A DNA stretch of 32,120 bases from Lachnospiraceae bacterium (GTDB taxonomy: Bacteria; Bacillota; Clostridia; Lachnospirales; Lachnospiraceae): contig JAFZDQ010000093.1 of NCBI GenBank assembly GCA_017561085.1, positions 1 to 32,120 on the forward strand, in the 5' to 3' direction. The position numbers and the translations under genes are program-made. This document shows positions 21,672-29,090 of the stretch, piece by piece. Within the stretch, counting starts at the first letter, position 1; every line of letters begins with the position of its first letter. Under the pieces are notes generated by a model. That model saw nothing but the letters and a program-made list of their open reading frames with translations, was not told the DNA's origin and did not search any database.

Positions 21672-22673
21672 TTACAGGCTGCTGCCGGTGCTTATTTGAT
21701 CAATCAAATCCAATTCTTCTTTGCTAAAGCCGGTATTCTTTACCGCTTCTAAATTATCCAGTATTTGCTGTGGTTTCGATGCGCCCACCAATACACTTGT
21801 TACGATACCGTCACGCAGCACCCACGCCAATGCCATTTGCGCCAGGGACTGTCCCCGTTCGGATGCCAGTGCATTCAGCTTCTTTATCTGAAGAAGCCGC
21901 TCTTTGGTCAATGCAGTTTCCTGAATATATCTTCCATCCTTTTTTATACGGCTATCCTCCGGAATACCGTTTAAATATCTGTCTGTCAACAGGCCCTGTT
22001 CCAACGGACTGAATGCAATAATGCCCTTCTGTAATTCATAGGCAGTTTTCTTTAATCCGTTATATTCGATGGTCCTGTCAAAAATAGAATAGCGGTTCTG
22101 ATTAATGATAAAAGGGCATTTTAAATCCTTTAAGATTTCTGCTGCCTTTGCCAATGTTTTACCGTTATAATTAGACAACCCGACATAAAGCGCCTTGCCG
22201 CTTTTTACTGCCTGATTAAGCGCCCACATGGTCTCTTCCAAAGGCGTTTCCGGGTCCATGCGATGATGATAAAAAATATCTACATACTCTAAACCTAAGC
22301 GCTTTAAACTTTGGTCCAGGCTGGCAAGGAGATATTTCCTGCTTCCCCCATCCCCGTAAGGACCTGCCCACATGTCATATCCGGCTTTTGTACTAATCAG
22401 AAGTTCATCCCGATAACCACCCAATTCTTCTTTCAAAATCTTACCGAAATTCCTTTCGGCACTTCCGTAAGGCGGTCCGTAATTATTCGCCAGGTCAAAA
22501 TGGGTTATTCCATGGTCAAAAGCAGTAAAGCACAGTGCTTTCATGTTTTCATAATCTGCATTATCCCCAAAATTGTGCCAAAGTCCAAGCGATACCACAG
22601 GAAGTTTCAAACCACTGCTTCCGCTGCCATAATAGGTCATGGAGTCATATCTTTTTTCGGATGCCTGATACAT
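21672..22673 (-). CDS. Aldo/keto reductase (YghZ/GpR-like)
   Basis: 333 residues. The family tetrad is visible: Asp and Tyr in FDLANNYGP (~58-66), Lys in LLISTKAGYD, His in DIFYHHRMDPETP. NADPH-binding end: VLVGASKPQQILDNLEAVK. The GPPYGSAE-x-NFG segment and WAGPYGDGGSRKYL loop are typical of the YghZ branch, which reduces L-glyceraldehyde 3-phosphate and methylglyoxal in E. coli. The substrate here is likely a reactive aldehyde. It follows the CPBP protease gene by 11 bases and ends the operon at a terminator. Confidence 0.95.
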   Translation of the reverse strand: MYQASEKRYDSMTYYGSGSSGLKLPVVSLGLWHNFGDNADYENMKALCFTAFDHGITHFDLANNYGPPYGSAERNFGKILKEELGGYRDELLISTKAGYDMWAGPYGDGGSRKYLLASLDQSLKRLGLEYVDIFYHHRMDPETPLEETMWALNQAVKSGKALYVGLSNYNGKTLAKAAEILKDLKCPFIINQNRYSIFDRTIEYNGLKKTAYELQKGIIAFSPLEQGLLTDRYLNGIPEDSRIKKDGRYIQETALTKERLLQIKKLNALASERGQSLAQMALAWVLRDGIVTSVLVGASKPQQILDNLEAVKNTGFSKEELDLIDQISTGSSL

Positions 22674-22684
22674 AAATCCCCTCC

Positions 22685-23530
22685 TTATTTTTCAAAGCTT
22701 TTCTTTAAATACACCAAAATTCCTGCTGCCCCGGCCAGCATCAAAGCCGCCAGCCCAATTGCCGCAGGCTTTGATAAATGATTTAGTCCCTTATAATAGG
22801 TCATGACGAACACGCTGATATTGGCCACGCTGTGGAATACCACCGGTGCTCCGAAACTTCGGAACATTTCATAAATATATGCAATCAAAAAACCAAGAAT
22901 CGTCCCGTACACCGCCTGTACCGCATTCCCATGATAAAAGCCGAACAAAAGAGCCGAAATCACCAGCGCAACAGGTACCGAAAAAGAGCGTTTTAACCGG
23001 TTATAAATAATTCCCCGGAACACCGCTTCCTCCACAATGGGAGAAATCACACCAAACAGGAAAAGGCCCGTCACCAGCTGCACGCCAAACTGGGCTTCCT
23101 GCACCTTTCCGAAGCTTTCTGAACTGCCGGTAATTCCCAGCTGATAAAATAAAATATTCACGCCCACTGCCACCAGAAAGGCAAATACGCACAAAAAGGT
23201 GTAAGCACCCGCAGTTTCCACAACTGTGCTTCTTTCAAACGAAACCTCTGCCTTAACTGCCTTTGCAATCACCAAAAGCCCCAAAAGCATAGCCAGTCCG
23301 TTTACCACACCCTGCACCGTATAAGCATGGGCAGTCAAAAAAGCACTTAAGTCCTCGCCAAAAGTGCTCATAACGCCTTCAAGACCCGCCCAAAGCAAAA
23401 TCTCCGCCAAATCGTGCGCCACCAGGTAAATCAGAAGCGGCAACAAAATATATGCTGTTTTTTTCAGAGATGTCCAAGTACTGATTTCTTCCCGCGAAAA
23501 ACGGTGTATCATACTTTTCCAGATACTCAT
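22685..23530 (-). CDS. CPBP family intramembrane glutamic endopeptidase
   Basis: 281 residues from ATG 23530 (SIWKSMIHRF), with GAGG 8 bases upstream; an in-frame extension reaches 23620 but only translates a repeat region. Eight or so hydrophobic segments. The Abi/CAAX protease motifs are intact: SPIVEEAVFRGIIYNRL (EExxxR), FGFYHGNAVQ (FxxxH) and FHSVANISVF (HxxxN). These enzymes cleave peptides in the membrane; bacterial members serve in bacteriocin self-protection, protein sorting or unknown roles. No bacteriocin gene is close. Co-directional with an aldo/keto reductase gene 11 bases on. Confidence 0.92.
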   Translation of the reverse strand: MSIWKSMIHRFSREEISTWTSLKKTAYILLPLLIYLVAHDLAEILLWAGLEGVMSTFGEDLSAFLTAHAYTVQGVVNGLAMLLGLLVIAKAVKAEVSFERSTVVETAGAYTFLCVFAFLVAVGVNILFYQLGITGSSESFGKVQEAQFGVQLVTGLFLFGVISPIVEEAVFRGIIYNRLKRSFSVPVALVISALLFGFYHGNAVQAVYGTILGFLIAYIYEMFRSFGAPVVFHSVANISVFVMTYYKGLNHLSKPAAIGLAALMLAGAAGILVYLKKSFEK

Positions 23531-23560
23531 ATTTTTCACCTCACCGGCTTTAGCTGCCGC

Positions 23561-23625
23561 GCTTGCAAACACTCTTCCCGCTTGCAAACACTTCGCTTGC
23601 ACTGCTTTTATCTTTTGCAAACACT
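23561..23625. repeat. Short direct repeats, unit GCTTGCAAACACT
   Basis: Exact copies at 23561-23573 and 23580-23592, a partial GCTTGCACT at 23595-23603, and TTGCAAACACT at 23615-23625. They lie between the HAD phosphatase stop and the CPBP start. Confidence 0.7.
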
Positions 23626-23642
23626 TTTACCGCTTCCCCGGT

Positions 23643-24308
23643 TTATTTCAATAATAATTCCTGCAATTTCTCCACGGTTTCCACCACATAATCGGCGCCT
23701 TCCGCTTCCAATTCTCCTTCTTCGGCAAAACCAAATCCTACACCGATTCCGGTAAGTCCATAGGCCTTTGCCCCCTGAATATCAAACTTGCGGTCTCCGA
23801 TCATGGCGCAGGATGTCTTCTTTTCCTCAGCTTCCATATCCAAAATTCCAAGCTGTCTGAGGGCTTCCTCTACCACTTCTTCTTTGGTTCCTCTGGTGCC
23901 GTCCAGTTCACTGCCCACAATCACATCAAAATACTGCTTGATTTTGAAATGCTCCAAAATCTGATGGATAAAAACCGTAGGCTTGCTGGAAGCGATGGCA
24001 TTTGTCACGCCGGCTTTACTAAGCGCCTCTAATAACGCGGGAATTCCTTCATATACTTTATTTTCCAGTACACCGATAGGCGCAAAACGTTCTCTGTAAA
24101 AAGCCACGGACTCCTCTGCCTTTTCCTTGCTCATGCCATAAGCATTCATAAAGGAATCCCGAAGGGGCGGTCCGATGAAAAACTCCAGTTTCGTAATATC
24201 CGGCTCCTCAATTCCCTGCTTGGCCAGTGCATACTGCACGGACTTGGTAATCCCTTCTCTGGGGTCAGTCAGTGTCCCGTCTAAATCAAATAAGCAATAC
24301 TTAAACAT
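23643..24308 (-). CDS. HAD superfamily phosphatase (phosphoglycolate phosphatase-like)
   Basis: 221 residues. HAD motif I FDLDGTLTDP (~7-16) with the nucleophile and acid Asp, motif II in AIASSKP (~107-113), motif III Lys around KTS, and motif IV MIGDRKFDIQGA (~168-179). A helical C1 cap (~20-85) carries GPPLRDSF, as in Gph/PpaX-type enzymes. It probably hydrolyses a small sugar phosphate or nucleotide; the exact substrate is not decidable. An AAAGGGA site precedes the ATG. The next gene on the strand is 113 bases away, separated by short repeats. Confidence 0.94.
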   Translation of the reverse strand: MFKYCLFDLDGTLTDPREGITKSVQYALAKQGIEEPDITKLEFFIGPPLRDSFMNAYGMSKEKAEESVAFYRERFAPIGVLENKVYEGIPALLEALSKAGVTNAIASSKPTVFIHQILEHFKIKQYFDVIVGSELDGTRGTKEEVVEEALRQLGILDMEAEEKKTSCAMIGDRKFDIQGAKAYGLTGIGVGFGFAEEGELEAEGADYVVETVEKLQELLLK

Positions 24309-24372
24309 CCTGTTTCCCTTTCTGTCTTATCCAATCCTATATTTTTTCCCAAACAACGCAACGCGCAACTTC

Positions 24373-25377
24373 TTAAAATCCCAAATTCTTAAATAATTCG
24401 CCCAAACTGGTACCAACGCTTTCCGCCGAAGAAAACTGTGCAGTATCCAGTTCCTCTCTTTCCTCAGCCTCTCTGTCCTCTTCCACCGCTTTGATACTTA
24501 AGGAAATCTTACCGTCGTTGGTATTTAAAACCTTCACCTTTACCACGTCGCCTACCTTCAGTACTTCTGAGGGCTTTTTGATTCTTCTCTGGCAAATCTG
24601 GGAAATATGTACAAGTCCGTTCAGGCCGTCCTTTAAGTCCACAAAAGCACCGTAAGGCTGCAGGCTCTCTACACATCCTTCCAGCACGGTACCGGGCACA
24701 ATCATTGCCACTTTATGGTCATGTTCTTCCTTTAACTGCTCTTTGATAATCTCTCTTGCGGAAAGAATCAGTTTTTCTTTATTTTTATCTACGGTAAGGA
24801 TTCTGACATGCATTTTACGGCCTCTGTAGGGCTCTAAATCCTCTACATAAGCATTCTCAAGCTGGGAGGCGGGAATAAACCCTCTGATGCCCTCTACATA
24901 AGCTACAACGCCTGCATTTACCACATCCGTTACCTTTACCTGAATGTCCTTCTTTTCTTCCATATAAGCGGTAAGTTTATCCCAGGCAAGGACTGCATTG
25001 GCTTCCTTTTTGGACAAAAGAATGTTGCCCTGGCCGTCATCCATTTTTACCACGGTAGCTTCAATCGCATCCCCGATTCTCACGTCATCCAGGATGGAAA
25101 AAGCAGGGTCCTCACTCATATCGCCGGCTTTGATAATGCCCTGGGTATAATAACGCAAATCCAGCGTCACTTCCTCTTCATTTACATCAATGACGATACC
25201 GGAGAGCACATCTCCTTCATTGATGGTACGGAAAGACGCTTCCAGCTCTTTCTCATAGTCCTGCATGGTTTCAGTCACTTCTTCCACAACTTCCGCAACT
25301 GCCTCAGTTGTCACTTCTTCCACAACTTCCGCTGCCTGCTCACAACTTTCCGTTACTTCCTTCATCATATCTTCCAT
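24373..25377 (-). CDS. S1-domain RNA-binding protein (bS1-like)
   Basis: 334 residues from ATG 25377, chosen because AAGGAG lies 9 bases before it; the longer form to 25401 has no ribosome-binding site. Three S1 (OB-fold) domains follow an acidic N-terminal extension: GDVLSGIVIDVNEEEVTLDL (~50), VKVTDVVNAGVVAYVEG-RGFIPASQL (~130), and the most typical PGTVLEGCVESLQPYGAFVDL with GLVHISQI (~220). Likely a short ribosomal-protein-S1 homologue as found in Firmicutes, binding mRNA or the ribosome. The N-terminus contains a 12-residue tandem duplication. It is 58 bases downstream of the zinc-ribbon membrane cluster. Confidence 0.93.
   Translation of the reverse strand: MEDMMKEVTESCEQAAEVVEEVTTEAVAEVVEEVTETMQDYEKELEASFRTINEGDVLSGIVIDVNEEEVTLDLRYYTQGIIKAGDMSEDPAFSILDDVRIGDAIEATVVKMDDGQGNILLSKKEANAVLAWDKLTAYMEEKKDIQVKVTDVVNAGVVAYVEGIRGFIPASQLENAYVEDLEPYRGRKMHVRILTVDKNKEKLILSAREIIKEQLKEEHDHKVAMIVPGTVLEGCVESLQPYGAFVDLKDGLNGLVHISQICQRRIKKPSEVLKVGDVVKVKVLNTNDGKISLSIKAVEEDREAEEREELDTAQFSSAESVGTSLGELFKNLGF
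25274..25332. repeat. 23-base direct repeat inside the S1 protein gene
   Basis: An exact 23-mer occurs at 25274-25296 and again at 25310-25332, period 36 bases, that is 12 codons. It duplicates an EVVEEV(T) segment in the acidic N-terminal extension. Confidence 0.85.
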
Positions 25378-25435
25378 ATCCCAACACTCCTTCATCCTCA
25401 TTTATTTCAAGTATTCCGACTTATTTCTAAATCTA

Positions 25436-25861
25436 TTATTCTAAAACGCCCATAAAGTAATCCCCGTAGGGCTCGTTCTCCGGATAAACCGGATTTTCAC
25501 AATAATCCACTACCATCTGACGGTATTCTTCCGCAAGTGCATCAAATTCGCTGCCAGCTCCCTTGTCAGCCGCTTTCTGATAAATCTTATAGTACCGTGC
25601 CGCTGCGTTCATCAGACATCTTTCCCAGAGATATTCAAACTCCGGCTCATAAGCCCTGTCCGCCTCCATGGAATCAACCATTCCGGAATAATTCCCTGAT
25701 TCGATTTCATAGCTCATATCGTCCATTTTGTCTATTACCTTGGCACCTTTTGCCTCCATCACATCCATCATGGATAAGGTACTGGTCACGAAAAACAAAA
25801 GGACCGTACCAATAATCTGCATCGTCACAATGACGGTCATAAACTTAATCAGCCCTTTCAT
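25436..25861 (-). CDS. Uncharacterised membrane-anchored protein (zinc-ribbon cluster, third gene)
   Basis: 141 residues: one N-terminal transmembrane segment FMTVIVTMQIIGTVLLFFVTS (~7-27 in part), then a soluble, acidic, mainly helical region with many Tyr and Glu (YEPEFEYLWERC, KIYQKAADKGAG). Overlaps the end of the preceding gene by 17 bases with its own CAGGAGG, so it is co-translated with it. Unlike the two genes before it there is no zinc ribbon. No known family. Probably faces outside the cytoplasm. Confidence 0.85.
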   Translation of the reverse strand: MKGLIKFMTVIVTMQIIGTVLLFFVTSTLSMMDVMEAKGAKVIDKMDDMSYEIESGNYSGMVDSMEADRAYEPEFEYLWERCLMNAAARYYKIYQKAADKGAGSEFDALAEEYRQMVVDYCENPVYPENEPYGDYFMGVLE

Positions 25862-26558
25862 TTTCCACCTCCTGTAACAGCTTATAAATCACAGTTGCAG
25901 CCGCTTTACGCTCTTCTCCATTTTCTACATAAGTCTCGTCTTCTTCTTTTTCCATAAAGCCAAGATCCTCTTCCGAAAGCCCTAAATAGCCCATATAAAA
26001 AGCTCTTTGGAAATTACGGAGCCGTGATGCACGTTCTTCGTCGGTACAAATAAAAATTTCATTACCGTCTTCGTCCCGCTCCTTTTCATAATATTCCTCT
26101 AACGCCGTCTGTCCGGTACTCAACATATTTTCCACTGCTACTTCATGCAAATAATAATATTGGCTGCCGTCCTCCATAAATTCTATGGTATTCTCCACAT
26201 CTCCGTAGAAATATTCCTCAAAGGGCTTATTCTTACCAAAGTTTTCCTGATACTTTGCAGCAAAGGTACCCGGCTCAGGTCCTTTATCCTTGGCCTTTTC
26301 AGACCACTGATGGATACCCACACAGGCCAAAATAATACCGATATTTACCACAAAAAGAATACCGCACAAAATAAGTAGCTTTATAAGCACCAGCTCCGGA
26401 GTTTTTTGTTTCCTAAGAAACGGTCCCAGTAAACGGTTCCGTTCCATTTTCTCTAATATTTCTTTTTGAAAGGCTATGGCCTCCGGATTCGCCGTGCCGC
26501 AATAAGGACATTCCAGCTGCTCATAGGATACAGGTGCCCCGCAATTTTGACATTTCAT
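25845..26558 (-). CDS. Zinc-ribbon membrane protein, unknown function
   Basis: 237 residues. N-terminal zinc ribbon KCQNCGAPVSYEQLECPYCG (two CxxC, ~3-21), a basic linker, one transmembrane segment LLILCGILFVVNIGIILACVG (~59-79 in part), then ~155 acidic residues outside or in a separate domain. The same plan is seen in the gene immediately upstream, 12 bases away, suggesting ancient duplication. Zinc ribbons on the cytoplasmic side followed by one helix and an outer domain are frequent in uncharacterised Firmicute proteins. Function unknown. Confidence 0.88.
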   Translation of the reverse strand: MKCQNCGAPVSYEQLECPYCGTANPEAIAFQKEILEKMERNRLLGPFLRKQKTPELVLIKLLILCGILFVVNIGIILACVGIHQWSEKAKDKGPEPGTFAAKYQENFGKNKPFEEYFYGDVENTIEFMEDGSQYYYLHEVAVENMLSTGQTALEEYYEKERDEDGNEIFICTDEERASRLRNFQRAFYMGYLGLSEEDLGFMEKEEDETYVENGEERKAAATVIYKLLQEVENERAD

Positions 26559-26570
26559 AATTGATTCCCC

Positions 26571-27371
26571 TTATTCTTCCGTACTTTCGTATTTTTCAAT
26601 AAAATAATCCGTTACTTTTTTCAGGATGGTATTCCATAAAGGCGCGTCCTCCTGTTTTGGCAGCTGCCCGATTTCCTCATCCGTGAGCCCGTACTCTTTC
26701 AGCTCGGCAACGGTATCCTGATAGATTTTTTCCAAATCGGCTTCATTTCCCAAGAACCTGGTATCCTGACCATATTTCAGATAGCTTTCCACAATATTGC
26801 CGCTGCATCCCAAAATTCTGTTTATGTACATATCTGCAAGCATTTCTGCACTTTCATTTTTCATCAGATCATTGATGTAGGACGGATCCAGATAAGCAGC
26901 AAACTTTTCAAGGTCCCCATCTGTTTCCAAAATCCTCTCGTATAAATTGTGCATATCGATAACCTGCTCATATTTTTCGTATTCATAAACCTTGATATTC
27001 TTCGTAAACAGGTACTCTTCTAAGCCGGCATAATCATCTGCTTCCAAAAAGGCTTCCATCTCTGCAAATTTTTTCTGCTCACGTGCCAATGAATTGCGGT
27101 CTTCCACGCCCAACATATATTTGAACAAAGCAAGCAATAAAACACACGCCACAGCACCTGCCAGGATACCAAGTACCACCTTCTTACTCCACGCCCCGGC
27201 CATCTTCGCGGGATAAAGGTCTGCTTCTTTCCTGATTTTCTCGGCCTCTTCATCATAGCCTTCCAAAATTTCCGACTTCTCGGCCTTCACCGCTGCCGGA
27301 TTCTCTGCATGACAATAGGGACATGCCAATACGTCATCACCATATTCTCCGCCACAGTACTTACAAATCAT
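26571..27371 (-). CDS. Zinc-ribbon membrane protein, unknown function
   Basis: 266 residues from ATG 27371, with GGAG 7 bases upstream; an in-frame extension to 27470 runs through intergenic repeats and is rejected. Zinc ribbon CKYCGGEYGDDVLACPYC (~3-20), a charged linker, one transmembrane segment KVVLGILAGAVACVLLLALF (~63-82), then a long acidic helical C-terminal domain (~90-266) with TPR-like alternation. Parallel in architecture to the next gene. Starts a three-gene operon. No family recognised. Confidence 0.9.
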   Translation of the reverse strand: MICKYCGGEYGDDVLACPYCHAENPAAVKAEKSEILEGYDEEAEKIRKEADLYPAKMAGAWSKKVVLGILAGAVACVLLLALFKYMLGVEDRNSLAREQKKFAEMEAFLEADDYAGLEEYLFTKNIKVYEYEKYEQVIDMHNLYERILETDGDLEKFAAYLDPSYINDLMKNESAEMLADMYINRILGCSGNIVESYLKYGQDTRFLGNEADLEKIYQDTVAELKEYGLTDEEIGQLPKQEDAPLWNTILKKVTDYFIEKYESTEE

Positions 27372-27392
27372 TCGTATTCTCCTTTTCACAAT

Positions 27393-27487
27393 CTCTCCGC
27401 GAGCTGATTCCTGATCAGATTGTGCTTCTGCACAATCTCTGCGCGCGAGCGGTATTGCGTAGCAATTCAATTCCTCTCCGCGAGCTG
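27393..27487. repeat. Intergenic repeat/palindrome cluster
   Basis: CTCTCCGCGAGCTG occurs exactly at 27393-27406 and 27474-27487. Between them lie a 9-base-pair hairpin (AGATTGTGC/GCACAATCT, 27417-27438) and a short one (ATTGC/GCAAT, 27454-27466). It sits between the rubrerythrin terminator and the zinc-ribbon operon. Confidence 0.7.
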
Positions 27488-27496
27488 CGCATAAAC

Positions 27497-27554
27497 CTCT
27501 TTTGATATGATAGACAGAGGAGACGCTTCTCCCCTGTCTATCATATCAAAAGAG
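27497..27554. repeat. Perfect 21-base inverted repeat with inner hairpin
   Basis: Arms 27497-27517 and 27534-27554 are perfectly complementary (21 bp), and the 16-base centre folds further (GGAGA/TCTCC, loop CGCT). The right arm shares its last bases with the terminator stem of the rubrerythrin gene, so the two structures are mutually exclusive in part. Confidence 0.85.
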
Positions 27555-27575
27555 CACTGCCTAAGGCAATGCTCT
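27551..27575 (-). terminator. Rho-independent terminator after rubrerythrin
   Basis: AGAGCATTGCC-TTA-GGCAGTGCTCT on the minus strand (one mismatch or wobble), followed by TTTTG. It lies 32 bases after the rubrerythrin stop. On the plus strand it is followed by TTCTTT and could also act there. Confidence 0.8.
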
Positions 27576-27606
27576 TTCTTTAAATTCAATATTAAATAAT
27601 TTAATT

Positions 27607-28143
27607 TTAGTAATTTTCAGGCTTTACCTGGAAGTAACCCTGAGGATGCGCACATACGGGGCAAACCTCGGGTGCCTGCTTACCTACACAGATATGACCG
27701 CAGTTTCTGCACTGCCAAATCGTGTCGCCATCTTTGGAGAATACTACACCGCCTTCGATGTTGGCAATGAACTTTCTGTATCTTTCTTCATGCTCTTTTT
27801 CAACTGCTGCAACGCCTTCAAATAAATCAGCGATTTCATCAAAGCCTTCTTCTCTTGCATCTTTTGCAAACTGGGCATACATATCGGTCCACTCATAGTT
27901 TTCACCTTCTGCTGCGTGACCTAAGTTTTCCAGTGTATCACCGATTCCGCCGTTTAACAGCTTATACCACATTTTTGCATGTTCTCTTTCATTTCCTGCA
28001 GTTTCTTCAAAGATAGCCGCAATCTGCTGATAACCATCCTTCTTTGCTTTGGATGCAAAATAAGTATACTTGTTGGTTGCCATGGATTCACCGGCAAATG
28101 CTGCCATTAAATTTGCTTCTGTCTTTGTTCCTTTTAAACTCAT
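27607..28143 (-). CDS. rbr: Rubrerythrin
   Basis: 178 residues, standard length. N-terminal ferritin-like di-iron domain with the iron ligands in [26 protein letters not shown] and [12 protein letters not shown] (ExxH pairs), and a C-terminal rubredoxin domain with CRNCG (~143-147) and [10 protein letters not shown] (~159-168). It reduces hydrogen peroxide in the cytoplasm of anaerobes, taking electrons from a rubredoxin or NADH-rubredoxin reductase. AGGAGG lies 9 bases before the ATG. The neighbouring flavin reductase-rubredoxin could supply electrons. Confidence 0.97.
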   Translation of the reverse strand: MSLKGTKTEANLMAAFAGESMATNKYTYFASKAKKDGYQQIAAIFEETAGNEREHAKMWYKLLNGGIGDTLENLGHAAEGENYEWTDMYAQFAKDAREEGFDEIADLFEGVAAVEKEHEERYRKFIANIEGGVVFSKDGDTIWQCRNCGHICVGKQAPEVCPVCAHPQGYFQVKPENY

Positions 28144-28201
28144 GCTCTAAATCCTCCTACATTACTATAGTTTTACTATTATTACCTGTTTTTGCTTTTT
28201 T

Positions 28202-28230
28202 ATTATATCACAATTTCAAGTTTTTGTATC
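28202..28230 (-). promoter_or_regulatory. Possible rubrerythrin promoter
   Basis: TATAAT (28207-28202) with a weak -35 (GATACA, 28230-28225) 17 bases upstream. Between it and the gene lies TAGTAAT, one half of the PerR-like box seen at the neighbouring gene. Confidence 0.45.
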
Positions 28231-28239
28231 TTTTTCTGA

Positions 28240-28878
28240 TTAAATCTCAACAAATTTATCCGGGCCCATTCCGCAGACAGGACATTTATAATCTTCGGGA
28301 AGCTCTTCCCCTTCATATATGTATCCGCATACGGTGCACTTGAATTTACGGGTCTTCTTTTCTTCCGTCTTTTCTTCTTCCTCAGGAAGATAGGTGGGCG
28401 CATTCTTCGGGCTCTTACCTTTCACAACCTTGTGATAGTATGCGTAAGTCATGGGCTCTTTATCACCGAATACCTCTCCGCCTACCACTTCTCCCAAAAA
28501 TACGGTGTGGGTAGATGTTTCCATCTTATCGATCACATTACATACGATGTATCCGCAGGAATCAGATACTACCGGCATATAATCCTCAACAGAATATTTC
28601 ACGGAATCAAACTTATTTACCTCTCTTCCGGAGCGGAAACCAAAGGTTCCGATGATGGAAGGCTCTGAATCCTCTGCCAGGATAGAAATGGCAAATCTGC
28701 CGCTTTCGGCAATGCACTGATTGGTATAATTGTCATGGTTAATGCTCACTGCAATGGTCGCCGGTGAGGAAGTAATCTGCATCGCACTGTTAGCGGTACA
28801 GCCTGTAGGTCTTCCGTTGTCCCAGGTACTTACTACATATACACCATAAGATAATTTTCTGAAAATATTTGAATTCAT
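28240..28878 (-). CDS. Flavin reductase - rubredoxin fusion (high-molecular-weight rubredoxin type)
   Basis: 212 residues. The first ~150 form a flavin-reductase-like FMN-binding split barrel ([22 protein letters not shown]-like [12 protein letters not shown], with the NHDNYT segment), then a charged linker and a C-terminal rubredoxin (~165-212): [23 protein letters not shown] with two CxxC. This matches the Hrb type known from clostridia and Moorella, which passes electrons from NAD(P)H to flavodi-iron proteins or rubrerythrin. Promoter and a PerR-like operator lie upstream. It is the rubrerythrin gene's neighbour by about 96 bases but has its own promoter. Confidence 0.93.
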   Translation of the reverse strand: MNSNIFRKLSYGVYVVSTWDNGRPTGCTANSAMQITSSPATIAVSINHDNYTNQCIAESGRFAISILAEDSEPSIIGTFGFRSGREVNKFDSVKYSVEDYMPVVSDSCGYIVCNVIDKMETSTHTVFLGEVVGGEVFGDKEPMTYAYYHKVVKGKSPKNAPTYLPEEEEKTEEKKTRKFKCTVCGYIYEGEELPEDYKCPVCGMGPDKFVEI

Positions 28879-28909
28879 AATGCCCTCCCTGTTTACAACT
28901 AATCAATAT

Positions 28910-28924
28910 TAGTAATTATTACTA
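28910..28924. promoter_or_regulatory. PerR/Fur-like 7-1-7 box
   Basis: TAGTAAT-T-ATTACTA is a perfect 15-base dyad, the 7-1-7 geometry of PerR and Fur boxes (five of seven half-site bases match the Bacillus PerR consensus). It sits just after the -10 box of the flavin reductase-rubredoxin gene. Peroxide-responsive repression is inferred. Confidence 0.7.
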
Positions 28925-28928
28925 TTTT

Positions 28929-28957
28929 AATTTAAAACATTTTCCGCTGTTTGTCAA
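28929..28957 (-). promoter_or_regulatory. Promoter of the flavin reductase-rubredoxin gene
   Basis: TTGACA (28957-28952) and TAAATT (28934-28929) are 17 bases apart on the minus strand, 50-80 bases before the ATG. The PerR-like box overlaps the expected start of transcription. Confidence 0.7.
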
Positions 28958-29032
28958 TCAATTTTTACAAAATTTTTCCATCTTTCCAAGATTTTTTCTT
29001 TCTCTTAAGTATATGTGCCCTTCTTATGAAAA

Positions 29033-29061
29033 TTGACTTTTCTACCGCTCTCCCCTATAAT
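29033..29061 (+). promoter_or_regulatory. Promoter of the ABC-F gene
   Basis: TTGACT (29033-29038) and TATAAT (29056-29061), spaced by 17 bases, 30 bases before the start codon. An AGGAG site follows. Divergent from the flavin reductase promoter. Confidence 0.88.
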
Positions 29062-29090
29062 TGTAACGAAGATAAACAAAGGAGTTTACC

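Noticed and set aside
23531-23620. N-terminal extension of the CPBP protease
   Set aside because: Translates the GCTTGCAAACACT repeats; ATG 23530 has a good ribosome-binding site.
23561-23625. CRISPR-like array
   Set aside because: Units are too short (11-13 bases), spacers are irregular and there are no cas genes.
27372-27470. N-terminal extension of the first zinc-ribbon protein
   Set aside because: Encoded by the repeat cluster and upstream of a proper ribosome-binding site and ATG at 27371.
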